A DNA stretch of 64,000 nt from an uncultured Planctomycetaceae bacterium (GCA_943787265.1 CALSLT010000025.1:42882-106881), one strand, 5' to 3'; positions 25,785 to 35,619 are shown, numbered from the stretch's first letter. Numbers and translations are program-made. The notes: a model not told the origin generated them from the letters alone.

Positions 25785-28349
25785 TTATTCGCACCCGGCG
25801 AGACCGAGGAAAATTCTGCTTTGGACCAGTGAGTGAATCAGATCTCGGACGCGGTAGCCATCGTCAGCACAGGCATCGAGTATCTCTTCGATTTCCTGGC
25901 GATCAGAAAACCGGACGGGAGTTCCAGTCGAATAGACAGTGAACTGGTGCAGCAGGTTTCGCGCAAGCTGACAATCATTAGCTGCCAGGATGGTTTTCAA
26001 TTCTCTGACGTTCTGAAACTCGCGACCGTCCAAAAGTTTCCCTTGCGGATCGACGGTGCTTGTCAGTGCGTAGGAGAAGTCGTGACCTGCTCGATCGATC
26101 CCCGTGATGGGCTCACCGTTTTCGAGTCCGCGGTATCGAGCTCTCCAACTGCCGAAAATGTCGAAGTTTTCCAGAGCCACTCCGACGGGATCGAATCGGG
26201 CATGGCAGGCCGAACACGACTCCTCGGCGGCGTGTAACGCGAGCAATTCGCGAATGGTCTTTGCACCTCGGATGTCGGGTTCGACAGCGGGGACGCTGGC
26301 TGGTGGTTTCGGCGGTGGCTGGCCGATCAGTCGGTCCATGATCCACGCTCCGCGCACGACGGGCGACGTCGATGTTCCGTTCGAAGTGATTTTGAGAATT
26401 GACGCTTGAGTGAGAAGCCCGCCGTAAGGGCTTCCGCCGGGAAGCTTGATCCTTTGCATCGCCGAGCCGCTGACTGATGGAAGTTTGTAGTGCCTGGTGA
26501 GTCGATCGTTCACGAAGGCGAAGTCTGAATCGATCAACGTGCTCGCCGGACGATTGTCACGCACCATCGCCGTGAAGAATGCTCGAGTTTCACGTTCCAT
26601 TGATTCGACGAGGTAGCCGTCAAACCGATATTCAGGGAAGCGTCTGATGTCCGGCTCGTCACGATGAATCTTGCGAAGGTCCAGCCAGTAATCCGTGAAT
26701 TGTGTGACGAATCGTTCGAAACCAGGCCCGTCGATCAGTCGGTCGGTTTCCGTCTTCAGTATTTGAACGCTGCGAAGCTTCTGATGTCTCGCTTGTTTGA
26801 GCAGCTCTGCATCCGGGCGAGTGTTGGTCAGAAAGTGTGACAATCTTGAAGCGATGGCAAAGTGGTCATCAGCGTGTTTCGGTTCCTGAACGTAGAGCAT
26901 GTGCCCGGAACATAAGAAGGCTTTGTAGCCAGCCAGCATGGCTTCAGCGAAGGACGATTTCTGCTTCAGCCGAACCAGTATCAACTGTTCGTACTTTTTG
27001 ACCGCCGCTCGTGGAACGGGTTGTCGAGCTGCTGCGTCGATGAATCGTTGCATCAAACGTCGAGCATCTTCCTGCTCGTTCGGAGACACAACCTTCACGG
27101 CCAGGCCGTTGTCTCCAGAAGCGGCTGCGAGCGGAAGATCGTCAAACAGCACTTTGTGAGATGGCGGCGGCCAGGCTTCTGGTGAGAGTGGCCCTTCTAC
27201 TTCCAACCATTGAAAAGCGACTCCCGGTTGGCCGCCTTTCGGAAAAGGAGGATAGCGATAAGACGGTGGTCCATTGTTAACGTTTCTCGCCAGCGGAACG
27301 GGAAGCCCCAGCAGGCTGTACTCGAACGTTTCCCGCTCGCGAAGCTGGATTGTTGTCTCGTACGTTGCCTGTTCGGGCTGAATGTCGAGTAGGCCGCCGG
27401 TCGCTCGAACGTCGCCGGAAACATCGGGCCCCGACGGCTTACGAGCTCGGAAAGTCATCGGTACGGGATGTGTCGCTGGCTTCAGTTCAAAGCCAGGTTG
27501 CTGCAACACGGCACGAGCCGAGAAGCGAACTCGATACTCGCCCGGCAATCGAGCGACGAAGCCTTGAGGATAGCCGTAGTACGGCCAGTGTGCAGAACGG
27601 AACAGGGCCATTTCGATATTGGAATCATCAGGCTTCGCATCGATTTGTTTGTTGTCGATCCCTTTCGAAGCCTTTGCGAAGAACATCGCCTGGCGATTGC
27701 CGAACGTTGCCTTCGATGGAAACAGCTTTGCTCCCACGGCTCGGTATTTTGTACTGGGCGGCGGTTGAACCCCGCTGGCCATCGCTCGGCGCAGCGCCGC
27801 TTCGGCGGCATCCAGATACGCGACCAGTTGGACTCTCGAAATGTCGAGTGTTTCCGTGGTCTTATTGAAGTGATGACTTTCCCGGTCTTCAGGCAGCATG
27901 TCTCGAATGTCGAGTGCTGGTAGTTTCAAAACATCACGCAGGTTCTGCTGATACTCGTCCCGGTTCAGCCTCCGGATTGGACCGCGGCCTTCTTTGACGA
28001 CTTCGGCAAGGTCCGCCTTGTGAAGCTTCGCAGAAAGTTCCTGCAGGAATGCCGCTCGTTCTGCAGATGAGACTTCGTTTGGAGCGGGCGGCATCTCCAG
28101 TTTTTGTACTCGATCGTGGATATCGACCCACCGGGCGCGACTTGCGGCGGACTTCAGATTCGTCGATAGCTGATCGAAGTCGAGGTTTCCTTCGGAATCG
28201 CTACCGGAGTGACACTCGGAGCAGTATTCGCTTGTAAATTTGACGACGGAAGGGGCAGACTGTTCGGCGGCATCCACCGCCGGTCGAGCGTGGCAGAATG
28301 CGATCGAGACCAAAGAGAGAAAGTGAAACGTGATCGACTTTCGAGTCAT
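25785..28349 (-). CDS. DUF1592 planctomycete cytochrome-like protein
   Basis: The product is 854 residues with a Sec signal peptide of about 27 residues. A haem motif CSECH lies at about residues 42-46, followed by DUF1587 (RRLNRDEYQQNLRDVLKLP). A long extra region of ~200 residues with a carbohydrate- or jelly-roll-like beta composition holds TYETTIQLRERETFEYSLLG. Then come DUF1595, DUF1592 (FAIASRLSHFLTNTRPD), DUF1588 (DSDFAFVNDRLTRHYKLP, SPVVRGAWIMDRLIGQPPPKPP), a second motif CSACHARFDPVG and DUF1585. It is the promoter-proximal partner of the DUF1552 gene at 24485-25780. It is 84 bp from the next DUF1592 gene upstream on the same strand. Confidence 0.9.
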   Translation of the reverse strand: MTRKSITFHFLSLVSIAFCHARPAVDAAEQSAPSVVKFTSEYCSECHSGSDSEGNLDFDQLSTNLKSAASRARWVDIHDRVQKLEMPPAPNEVSSAERAAFLQELSAKLHKADLAEVVKEGRGPIRRLNRDEYQQNLRDVLKLPALDIRDMLPEDRESHHFNKTTETLDISRVQLVAYLDAAEAALRRAMASGVQPPPSTKYRAVGAKLFPSKATFGNRQAMFFAKASKGIDNKQIDAKPDDSNIEMALFRSAHWPYYGYPQGFVARLPGEYRVRFSARAVLQQPGFELKPATHPVPMTFRARKPSGPDVSGDVRATGGLLDIQPEQATYETTIQLRERETFEYSLLGLPVPLARNVNNGPPSYRYPPFPKGGQPGVAFQWLEVEGPLSPEAWPPPSHKVLFDDLPLAAASGDNGLAVKVVSPNEQEDARRLMQRFIDAAARQPVPRAAVKKYEQLILVRLKQKSSFAEAMLAGYKAFLCSGHMLYVQEPKHADDHFAIASRLSHFLTNTRPDAELLKQARHQKLRSVQILKTETDRLIDGPGFERFVTQFTDYWLDLRKIHRDEPDIRRFPEYRFDGYLVESMERETRAFFTAMVRDNRPASTLIDSDFAFVNDRLTRHYKLPSVSGSAMQRIKLPGGSPYGGLLTQASILKITSNGTSTSPVVRGAWIMDRLIGQPPPKPPASVPAVEPDIRGAKTIRELLALHAAEESCSACHARFDPVGVALENFDIFGSWRARYRGLENGEPITGIDRAGHDFSYALTSTVDPQGKLLDGREFQNVRELKTILAANDCQLARNLLHQFTVYSTGTPVRFSDRQEIEEILDACADDGYRVRDLIHSLVQSRIFLGLAGCE

Positions 28350-28433
28350 CTCTTTCCATTTCTGTCGCGAAGTACCGAACTGGACGCCGAGGTTCGGCTG
28401 GCTAACGAGTGCGCATTCAGACTTTGAAGAGTG

Positions 28434-30845
28434 TTACCTAGTGAGAAAGACTTCGCTCGTTACGGCCGCTTCGATCAGGTCGCGGAATCTGTAGCCATTT
28501 TCTGGCTCTGTCTCGACGATCTGATCGACTATTCGTCTGTCTCCAACCGAAAGCTGACGACCGGCTCCGTATTCCAGAAGTTTACTCAGCAGACAGCGTG
28601 TAAATAGTTTTGGGTTTGCCTTCAGGTAATCTTTAATCGACTGCGGGCCGGAAAGGATTGTGCCGTCAGTCATCTCTGACGATGCATCGATCGGTTGCTT
28701 GTTGCCTGGGTAGGATGTTCGCCAGCCGCCGATGGCGTCGTAGTTTTCCAGAGCGAGGCCGGGCGGATCGATGTCTCGATGACATGATGCGCAGCTTTCA
28801 AGTTTCTTGTGGGCAGCCAGAGTTTCACGGATGCTCGTTGCCTGACTGGTGTCGATGTCGAGTGCCGGAACGTCTTTCGGCGGTGGCGGAGGGGACTGGC
28901 CGAACAGGTTTTCCAAGACCCACACACCTCGAAGAATAGGCGATGATTCGACGCCGTCGCCTGTCACTGTCAGGACACCTGGCAGGCCGAGAATTCCGCC
29001 TCGCGCCGCGACGTGGATTGGCGTATTTGGTGGTAACTGATTGAGATTGATTCGCGTTGGCTCCGGCCAGACCAGACTTTGGCGTTGGTCGGCTTCTTGC
29101 GCACTCATGCCGCGTTTTTCTTTGAAGCCCCAGACGATCCGCATTGGGCTGTTGGCGTAAGTGAAGTCAGAATCGACAAACGTCGAAATCGGTTTGTTTT
29201 GACGCAACACTTCCTCAAAGAACATCTCTGTCGAACGGACGAAGCCGTACCGTACGAGATCGTTCCAGACGTATCGGTTGTCGCAGACGTTGATCAACTC
29301 GACCGTGCGATTCCCGAGCCATTGGCCCGTGAAGTGTTTAATGAATTGTGAGGACTTCGGATTGTCGAGCAGGCGACGCACCTGATCCTTCAGGACAGAG
29401 ACATCGGACAGTTTTCCAGTTTTCGCCAGCTTCAAGAGTTCCTCGTCTGGCATCGTGCTCCACAGGAAATATGAAAGCCGAGAGGCTAGAGCAAAGTCGT
29501 CCAGTCTGGTGTCCTGTGGCTTCTCTTCGCGATAGAGAAACCCGGGGGAGCAGAGAAGTCGGCGAATCGCGTAGTGCCAGGCGTACTCGGTTTTGCTGAC
29601 CTGCTGACCGTGGCTGAGGGCAGAGGAAATCAGGTCTTCTTTCTCTGTCGCGGAGAGCGGCCTTCGATAAGCCTTTGACGCCAGGGGCAGTAGCAATCGA
29701 TTGACTTCACTTCGATTCAGCTTTGGTGGCCACTCGCCGAAGTATTCTTTGACGCGAGGCAGAACATCGACCGGGCCTTGAACTTCCAGACCACGTAACT
29801 CGACTGTGGGAGCCGAGTGTTTGATCGCATCCTTGACGGCTTTGTTGACCGCGCCGCGGTTGACTCCTTCGTCCGGAAAGACGCCAGGCGCAAATCGGTT
29901 ATCGCAGTAGACGTGGAACGTTTCGCCGGCTTCCAGGGGAACGGCACATTCGATCCAGGCTGGCTCGCCCGACGGAATGTCGACCTGTGCTACCTTCGTC
30001 GCTCGGTTGCGGAGATATCGTTTGGGAAGTTGTTCCTCGGTCGGGTCAAACGCGTGAAATGTCAGTCGAAGTGGCTGGCCGTCGGCTCCTGCCTCTGCCT
30101 GGGCATTGGCGAGCAGACGAACTTTGTACTGGCCACATTCGGGGGCGATGAAGATCGAGTCCCAAAGTGCTCCGGCCCAGCCGGAGTTGTTGACTCCGGT
30201 AAACTTCAGGCAGTCTTTGCTCTTACTGAACCATCGCCGGCCCTGGTCGCCGCCGATCTGCTCGACCGTGTAGCTCGATCGGTAAGTCTTCGGGCCTGGC
30301 AGTGGAACCACCCGGTTGGCAATGTCGGTCGCCACGTCGTGGTAACCTTCCAGCACGGCCGGCGAAAGAAACAGTCCCTCGGGCATCGTGTCGAATTCTG
30401 CATCCGTGGCGTCTTCCGGAAACGAAAGCGGCAGGTTAATCATGCGAATACCAAATAGGTCGCGCACGGTGTTGAGATACTCGACACGATTGAGTCGTCG
30501 AAGAGGCGTTCCACCGGGCCTGGCAGTTTGATCGGCGTGGGCGAAGTCGTGGTCAAGCCGCTCGATGAACTGTTTTACTGTTTTTGCGTCGGGATGCTTC
30601 GAAGCCTTCTCCGGTGGCATATCGCCGTCCGCAACATATTCCCGCAGGAGATCCCACTGATCACGGGACTCGGTTTCGATCAAGTTCCACGAGAGCTGAT
30701 CAATCCTGAAGTCACCTTTCTGTTGGGATGTGCCGTGACATTTGACGCAGTATTTTCGCGTAAATTCGGTGACGTAATCAGGAACGTCCGCCGCGACTGT
30801 TGACGTCCCGGTGAACGCTGCGAGTAACGCAACAAGGTATCTCAC
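28434..30845 (-). CDS. DUF1592 planctomycete cytochrome-like protein
   Basis: The product is 803 residues with a Sec signal of about 19 residues (to TVAADVPDY). The first haem motif is CVKCH at about 33-37. DUF1587 is RRLNRVEYLNTVRDLFG. An extra beta-rich domain follows (GQYKVRLLANAQAEAGADG). Next are DUF1595 (LASKAYRRPLSATEKEDL), DUF1592 (FALASRLSYFLWSTMPDEEL), DUF1588 (DSDFTYANSPMRIVWG, SPILRGVWVLENLFGQSPPPPP), the second motif CASCHRDIDPPG, and DUF1585. Its ATG overlaps the stop of the upstream DUF1552 gene by 4 bp (ATGA), so translation is probably coupled. Here DUF1552 comes first, the reverse of the other two pairs. Confidence 0.9.
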   Translation of the reverse strand: MRYLVALLAAFTGTSTVAADVPDYVTEFTRKYCVKCHGTSQQKGDFRIDQLSWNLIETESRDQWDLLREYVADGDMPPEKASKHPDAKTVKQFIERLDHDFAHADQTARPGGTPLRRLNRVEYLNTVRDLFGIRMINLPLSFPEDATDAEFDTMPEGLFLSPAVLEGYHDVATDIANRVVPLPGPKTYRSSYTVEQIGGDQGRRWFSKSKDCLKFTGVNNSGWAGALWDSIFIAPECGQYKVRLLANAQAEAGADGQPLRLTFHAFDPTEEQLPKRYLRNRATKVAQVDIPSGEPAWIECAVPLEAGETFHVYCDNRFAPGVFPDEGVNRGAVNKAVKDAIKHSAPTVELRGLEVQGPVDVLPRVKEYFGEWPPKLNRSEVNRLLLPLASKAYRRPLSATEKEDLISSALSHGQQVSKTEYAWHYAIRRLLCSPGFLYREEKPQDTRLDDFALASRLSYFLWSTMPDEELLKLAKTGKLSDVSVLKDQVRRLLDNPKSSQFIKHFTGQWLGNRTVELINVCDNRYVWNDLVRYGFVRSTEMFFEEVLRQNKPISTFVDSDFTYANSPMRIVWGFKEKRGMSAQEADQRQSLVWPEPTRINLNQLPPNTPIHVAARGGILGLPGVLTVTGDGVESSPILRGVWVLENLFGQSPPPPPKDVPALDIDTSQATSIRETLAAHKKLESCASCHRDIDPPGLALENYDAIGGWRTSYPGNKQPIDASSEMTDGTILSGPQSIKDYLKANPKLFTRCLLSKLLEYGAGRQLSVGDRRIVDQIVETEPENGYRFRDLIEAAVTSEVFLTR

Positions 30846-32125
30846 AGGAGAGCTCCGTTGAGATTCGACTGGCTGGTAGCGAATGAGTCAGTCTCGAACC
30901 CAAGCTGTTGAAGAACGGTGACGAACAGGTCGCAGGCCATTTCGTTTTTGTGCTCGTGTTTTGATCCGCAGTCGATGTGACGCTGATGACGATAGCCGCC
31001 GCCCGCGATCATCAAGGGGAAATCGACTCGTCGGTGCTTCGCCGCATCGGCCATCGCGCTACCTGTCAGTAACGTTGTGTTGTCGAGCATGCGGCTGCCG
31101 TCCACGTCCGTCGTTTCTTTGAGTGCCTTCAGGAACCTGGCTGCTCCTGCCATGTGAGCTGTTTCGATCGCCACCAGTGAATCGACTTTGTCCTTCTTGT
31201 GTCCGTGGTGAGAAAGGTTGTGATAGCCGGACTTCATGAGTTGTTCGTTGAGCATGAGAGCCCCGTCCGCGAGCGGGATTGTCAGAGAGAATACTCGACA
31301 CGAATCATTCTTCACGGCCAGAGCCATGAGGTCCCACATCAGATCCTCGTTCTGAATCATCATCGAGTGGGCGACGTTTTCTTCTTCGGGCAGACTGAAC
31401 GTTGGATCGGCCTTCGCATACGGTTTATCAAGCCAGTCTCGACGGCGGGCAAGTTTCTTCTCGACATCGCGAACCGACGTCAGGTACTCGTCCAGTTTGG
31501 CTTTGTCCTCGTGACTGATGCTGCGTCCCAGCCGGCGAGCATCTTCCAACGCCTGGTCCAGCAGGCTGCGTCCGGAATCGAGCAGGTATTGCTGCCGTTC
31601 GAGGCTGGCTGCATCACCTCCGAAAATCTTTGAATACATCACGCTGGGGCGAATAATCGGTGGCAGGGGGATCCCGTTCCGATTCAGCGAAAGTGGAGCG
31701 TTGAATCTCTGCTCTCCGGCACAGAGTTGAAGCGACTCGTATCGCGTTCCTTTTCCCAGAGCCGGAGCGACGTATTGGTCCAGTGAAATGCTGCGAAGCA
31801 CCTGGCCGGTGTAAAGCGTGTAGACCAGCGCGTGCCCGTTGCCAGTTGGGCCTTTGTGGTCGAGGCCAGAGATTGTTGTGAGGTCATTCTTAAGCCCCGC
31901 CTCGTCAAAGGGGCGGAGCAGTCGACCATCTTCCTTATTGCCTGCAAAGAACGCGGGCTTGTACCAGCCGAGCTGAGTTCCTGCACAAACAAGCCGCTTT
32001 GGAGCTTTCCGTGGCGCTGCCCCCGCCAGGGACGGAAGCACAGGAATCGCCAGTGCCCCGAGCGAGCCGTACAGAAACCGTCGCCGGCTCGTTGAAGTGG
32101 TGCGTTTCATCGCTGATGCCTTCAA
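30842..32125 (-). CDS. DUF1552 protein (Tat-exported)
   Basis: The product is 427 residues. It may start at Met1 or at Met6 (MKRTTSTSRRRFLYGSL), the latter placing the twin-arginine motif SRRRFL close to the N-terminus. The signal ends near LPSLAGAAPRK. Family motifs include AGTQLGWYKPAFFAG, ISGLDHKGPTGNGHAL, LDEYLTSVRDVEKKL, DSCRVFSLTIPLADGAL, LTGSAMADAAKHRRVDFP and the terminal VLQQLGFETDSF. It is the first gene of the third DUF1552/DUF1592 pair. Upstream lies the repeat region 32147-32342 and then the PVC haem gene on the same strand. Confidence 0.9.
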   Translation of the reverse strand: MKASAMKRTTSTSRRRFLYGSLGALAIPVLPSLAGAAPRKAPKRLVCAGTQLGWYKPAFFAGNKEDGRLLRPFDEAGLKNDLTTISGLDHKGPTGNGHALVYTLYTGQVLRSISLDQYVAPALGKGTRYESLQLCAGEQRFNAPLSLNRNGIPLPPIIRPSVMYSKIFGGDAASLERQQYLLDSGRSLLDQALEDARRLGRSISHEDKAKLDEYLTSVRDVEKKLARRRDWLDKPYAKADPTFSLPEEENVAHSMMIQNEDLMWDLMALAVKNDSCRVFSLTIPLADGALMLNEQLMKSGYHNLSHHGHKKDKVDSLVAIETAHMAGAARFLKALKETTDVDGSRMLDNTTLLTGSAMADAAKHRRVDFPLMIAGGGYRHQRHIDCGSKHEHKNEMACDLFVTVLQQLGFETDSFATSQSNLNGALL

Positions 32126-32146
32126 AGTATTAGAGCACGCGTTTTC

Positions 32147-32342
32147 GTAGCCCGGAGGGCGACATATGAACTGCCGGTGTCGTTAGACACCGGATTTCGT
32201 GTGCTCCTTGAGACGCCAGCCCGGAGGGCGACACAACAGAAACCAATGCAAATCTGTGTCGCCATCCGGGCTAATGGTTTTGGAGTTTTCAATATACCGG
32301 TGCCTGACGGCACCGGCATTACGTGTATCGCCCTCTGGGCTG
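32147..32342. repeat. Intergenic palindromic repeat cluster (GTAGCCCGGAGGGCGACA family)
   Basis: Four copies of a TAGCCCGGAGGGCGACA-type sequence lie in the 286-bp gap 32126-32411. They are at 32147-32163 and 32218-32235 (direct), and at 32255-32272 and ~32324-32342 (inverted, diverged). Two perfect 8-bp hairpins alternate with them: CCGGTGTC-GTTA-GACACCGG (32174-32193) and CCGGTGCC-TGAC-GGCACCGG (32297-32316). The direct and inverted arms could fold into one large structure. From memory such GTAGCCCGGAGGGCGAC elements are scattered in many planctomycete genomes. They could end or modulate transcription between the haem gene and the DUF1552 gene. Confidence 0.8.
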
Positions 32343-32411
32343 AAAACTCGCAACATCATAACTAACGCTTTGGAAGACCAATGCCGCGACACTTAACTCG
32401 TCGCCGGATGA

Positions 32412-35072
32412 CTACTTCGTGAAGAATTCGTGCTTCTGATCGCCGCCGCTGATGAGGTAAGCGATCAGGTCGAGAATCTCTTCCTGCTTCATTCGGTCAA
32501 ACAAACCTGTTGGCATCGGCGAGGTTTTTGACACGATCAGACTGTCGATCGTTTTCCGGTCAATGCCGACTCGTTTGTTGGGATCGGTCAGGTCTGTGTT
32601 CAGCGTCATTGAGTCGCCATTCAGGTTGACGACGACGCCTGTGTGAACGAGGCCGGCGTCAGTGACGACGGTGATGGCCGAAAACTGCTCGTTGATGACT
32701 TTGCTCGGATTGATGACCTGATCGAGCAAATCGTGAGACGAGTAGCGGCGACCGGCTGACGTGAGGTCCGGGCCTGTCATGCCGCCCTGGTTGTCGAACC
32801 GGTGACAGGCGTAACAACCCGCTGCGGCAAACATCTTGCGGCCGTTAACGAAGTCTCGCTTCTTCAATCCCGTCTTCGCGGCGGCGGAGAGTTCTTCGAG
32901 TGTCCACTTCTTGGCCTCACGACCCTTGAAGACTTCGCCCAGGTTTTCGAGCGCCGATTTTCGCTCGGCCTTCTTCGCCAGGAGTTCTTTCATAGACTCC
33001 TTCTCGGCGTCACTCAGCGAAGCGACCGCGTCGTTCCGGATGAACTCGATGAATTTCGCAAAGCTTGCTCCACCGCGATAGTTGGCCGCTTTGAGGAACC
33101 ACTCGAAGTATGCCGTTCGAAGTTCGGGTGTCCAGCCTGCTTTGAGCATGCGGATCGAGCGTGCGTACTGCATCTGCTCTTCCTGAGCCGGCGCGGCGGC
33201 TATCAGTGCCATCGTTTTTTCAGCCGTGCCTGGTGCCTGCAGGTAGGCGAGCGTTTCGCTCAGCAACCAGTTCAACTCGGCCGTCTTCGCTGGGTACAGC
33301 GGATCAAGACTGGCTGTGAGCTGTCCAACGATCTGGTCGCTCGGCCAGCCAAATCGGTTCAGTGCGATTTGAATCGTCCGAACCAGTGTCAGTTGTTGAT
33401 CGGCTGAAAGACTTGCTGCATCGATTGAGGCCAGAGCCTTCAGCAGCTTGTCCCGCATAACTGTGTCGACGGCGGGCGACTGGTCGTTTCGGTGCTGAGG
33501 ACAAACCCCGGCGACGCGACTTAGCGCGAGCAAGGCTTCGACCTGTTTGCCGGAATCAGATTCGGTCAGGGCTTTGTCGGCCCACGTTTCGATTGGCTGA
33601 TGCTCGATCGCCGTGCGAGCTGCGGTTCGAATGAAGCGGTCTTTGTTAGAAAGATATGGCCATGCGACGTCGACGGCATTCGGATTCTGCTTCCCGTGGA
33701 ACGCTTCCAGCTTGTGGCGAGTGTCGCGAGCTTTGCTCTTTGACGGCTTTGCCTGAACAAGAGCGGTCGATTCGTCGCCGACGTAGGTCACTCGGTAAAG
33801 GCCCGATTGCACGCGGCGGCCGCCGATTGTGAAGTACATCGCTCCGTCCTGCGGATGGACGATGGCATCGGTGATGGGCAACGGTGCTCCGGTGACGAAT
33901 TCTTCCTTTGTCGCGGTGTATGTCGAACCGCTTTTCTTCAGGTGGACGGCGTAGAGTTTCCCCCAACTCCAGTCGAGAGCGTACAGAGCGTTCTGATACT
34001 TCGCGGGGAATTTCGCTCCGTATCCAAAGGTCATGCCGGTTGGCGAGCCGGGCCCAATGTCCAGAACTCCGGGCATGTTGTCAGCGTAGAATGCGGGGCG
34101 TTTGCCGGCCCCGTTTCGCCAACCGAACTCTGCTCCACTGACGACATGACAAATTCGAGTCGGGCGGTACCACGGAGTATTAAAGTCGTACTCCATGTCC
34201 GCGTCGTAAGTGAAAAGTTCTCCGTCGCGGTTCACGGCTCCGTCGAAGATGTTTCTGAAACCCGAAGCGTACGCTTCGAAAGTTTTTCCGTCTGGTGTCA
34301 GTCGGTAAACGATACCGCCAGGAGCCAGCACGCCTCGGTTGTGGCCACGGCCATCGGGGAAGCTCGGCAGTAGATGATCTTCGCCCCAAACCTGACGGAC
34401 GGGCGAGCTGTCGGCGATTTCCGGTGGAATTGTGTTGTTGCCTGTGATCAGGAAGAACGACTTGCCGTCCGGCGTGGGAACTAACGCGTGGACTCCGTGA
34501 TCGCTCTTGGAGCTGATGTGGCGAATCACTTCGACCTTGTCGAGCTGATTGTCGCCAGTGCTGTCGGAAATTCGGTAAACGCCGGAAGGCATCTTCTGTT
34601 CGTAGTCGTTGACTCCGACGTAAAGAGCCCCGAAGGCCCAGACCATTCCGTTCACACCGCGGATGGCGGCCGGGATTTTCTCAACAGTCGTCGCCTGAAC
34701 GGCTTCTCCTGCGGCCGGCGGAGTGATCCGATAAAGGCCGCCGAACTGGTTACTGACAAGCAGCCGGCCTTTGTCGTCGGTGCAAAGGTTGACCCACGAA
34801 CCCTGGTCCTGGCCAGGCACTGAATACAGCAGCTCAACCTTGAAGCCCTTCGCTGCGGTGATGCGGTCGACCGGCGTCGCCTTGTTTCCACCAATGGCCG
34901 GGCCGACGGATGCGGGGCGTCGTGGCTTCGGCTTTTTGGCTTTGGCTTTCTGTGCGGAAGCTGCGGGGACGAAAGCGGCGGCGACAAGGGCCAACGCTAG
35001 AACTGTTTTCAATCGAGTCGTCAGTGGAAGCATTCTTTTGATCCGTGCGTAAAGGCGTGGTTGTAGATTCAT
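32412..35072 (-). CDS. PVC-type haem-binding CxxCH protein with N-terminal propeller
   Basis: The product is 886 residues. It has a hydrophobic signal peptide (about 20-41 if Met1 is used; Met14, MLPLTTRLK, is a possible start). A glucose/sorbosone dehydrogenase-like propeller covers ~50-430 (GFKVELLYSVPGQDQGSWVN, LLVSNQFGGLYRITPP, GGIVYRLTPDGKTFEAYASG). A helical HEAT-like middle covers ~450-700. A C-terminal cytochrome c domain has CYACH near residue 752, followed by GPDLTSAG and the fixed end region QVINPSKVINEQF. This is the PVC CxxCH (TIGR02603-like) architecture, thought to work in periplasmic redox. It heads the minus-strand run leading into the DUF1552/DUF1592 genes, but the repeat region may separate the transcripts. 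Confidence 0.85.
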   Translation of the reverse strand: MNLQPRLYARIKRMLPLTTRLKTVLALALVAAAFVPAASAQKAKAKKPKPRRPASVGPAIGGNKATPVDRITAAKGFKVELLYSVPGQDQGSWVNLCTDDKGRLLVSNQFGGLYRITPPAAGEAVQATTVEKIPAAIRGVNGMVWAFGALYVGVNDYEQKMPSGVYRISDSTGDNQLDKVEVIRHISSKSDHGVHALVPTPDGKSFFLITGNNTIPPEIADSSPVRQVWGEDHLLPSFPDGRGHNRGVLAPGGIVYRLTPDGKTFEAYASGFRNIFDGAVNRDGELFTYDADMEYDFNTPWYRPTRICHVVSGAEFGWRNGAGKRPAFYADNMPGVLDIGPGSPTGMTFGYGAKFPAKYQNALYALDWSWGKLYAVHLKKSGSTYTATKEEFVTGAPLPITDAIVHPQDGAMYFTIGGRRVQSGLYRVTYVGDESTALVQAKPSKSKARDTRHKLEAFHGKQNPNAVDVAWPYLSNKDRFIRTAARTAIEHQPIETWADKALTESDSGKQVEALLALSRVAGVCPQHRNDQSPAVDTVMRDKLLKALASIDAASLSADQQLTLVRTIQIALNRFGWPSDQIVGQLTASLDPLYPAKTAELNWLLSETLAYLQAPGTAEKTMALIAAAPAQEEQMQYARSIRMLKAGWTPELRTAYFEWFLKAANYRGGASFAKFIEFIRNDAVASLSDAEKESMKELLAKKAERKSALENLGEVFKGREAKKWTLEELSAAAKTGLKKRDFVNGRKMFAAAGCYACHRFDNQGGMTGPDLTSAGRRYSSHDLLDQVINPSKVINEQFSAITVVTDAGLVHTGVVVNLNGDSMTLNTDLTDPNKRVGIDRKTIDSLIVSKTSPMPTGLFDRMKQEEILDLIAYLISGGDQKHEFFTK

Positions 35073-35619
35073 TGTTATCGATCAGGAAATTCCTGAGTGG
35101 GACAAATAGTCTCGCGGATGACGAGCGACTTGCAATCGAGTAGCCCGTTTGAGGGGCGATGCGCTCAGTGCCCGCTGCCAGAATTATTCTGACGGATTCA
35201 GCGAGGCGACCGCTGCGGCTTGAATAGATCATTCAGGTTTGAATGTTTGGGCTGAAATGCCACACGAAGCCGCTTCTGAGTCTGCTCGTCGTTCTGCTGG
35301 CTGTGTCATACACAATGTTACATAAGAGCGTTGTGATTCATCCGGTCGTTTAAGTACGCTGGTGACCTCGTTTTGCCCGATGGCAGAAGCCGATATCAGT
35401 CGCCATAGTCGTGTCCAGCTCGAATGGAATCTCGGCTTGCAGCCGTAATCATGTCCACGTTCGTGGGTATTCTTCGGTTGAGTTTGATCGGATTTCTCCC
35501 ACTGGCGACGAGATCTCCCCCTGACTTCCCACCGCGATTCCCTCCCTAAGTTTGCACCGCCAGCCGTTCGTATTACGGCTGCGTTCGTTCCTTCCTCACG
35601 ATTTACAAGTCGGATCCGC
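35073..35619. other. Divergent intergenic region, no gene recognised
   Basis: The 547 bp separate the divergent haem and secretin-like genes. Short open frames are present on both strands but lack ribosome sites and protein-like composition. I see no tRNA fold, riboswitch or convincing promoter. The fragment GTAGCCCGTTTGAGGGGCGA near 35140 faintly recalls the repeat at 32147-32342, but this is too weak to call. Confidence 0.3.
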
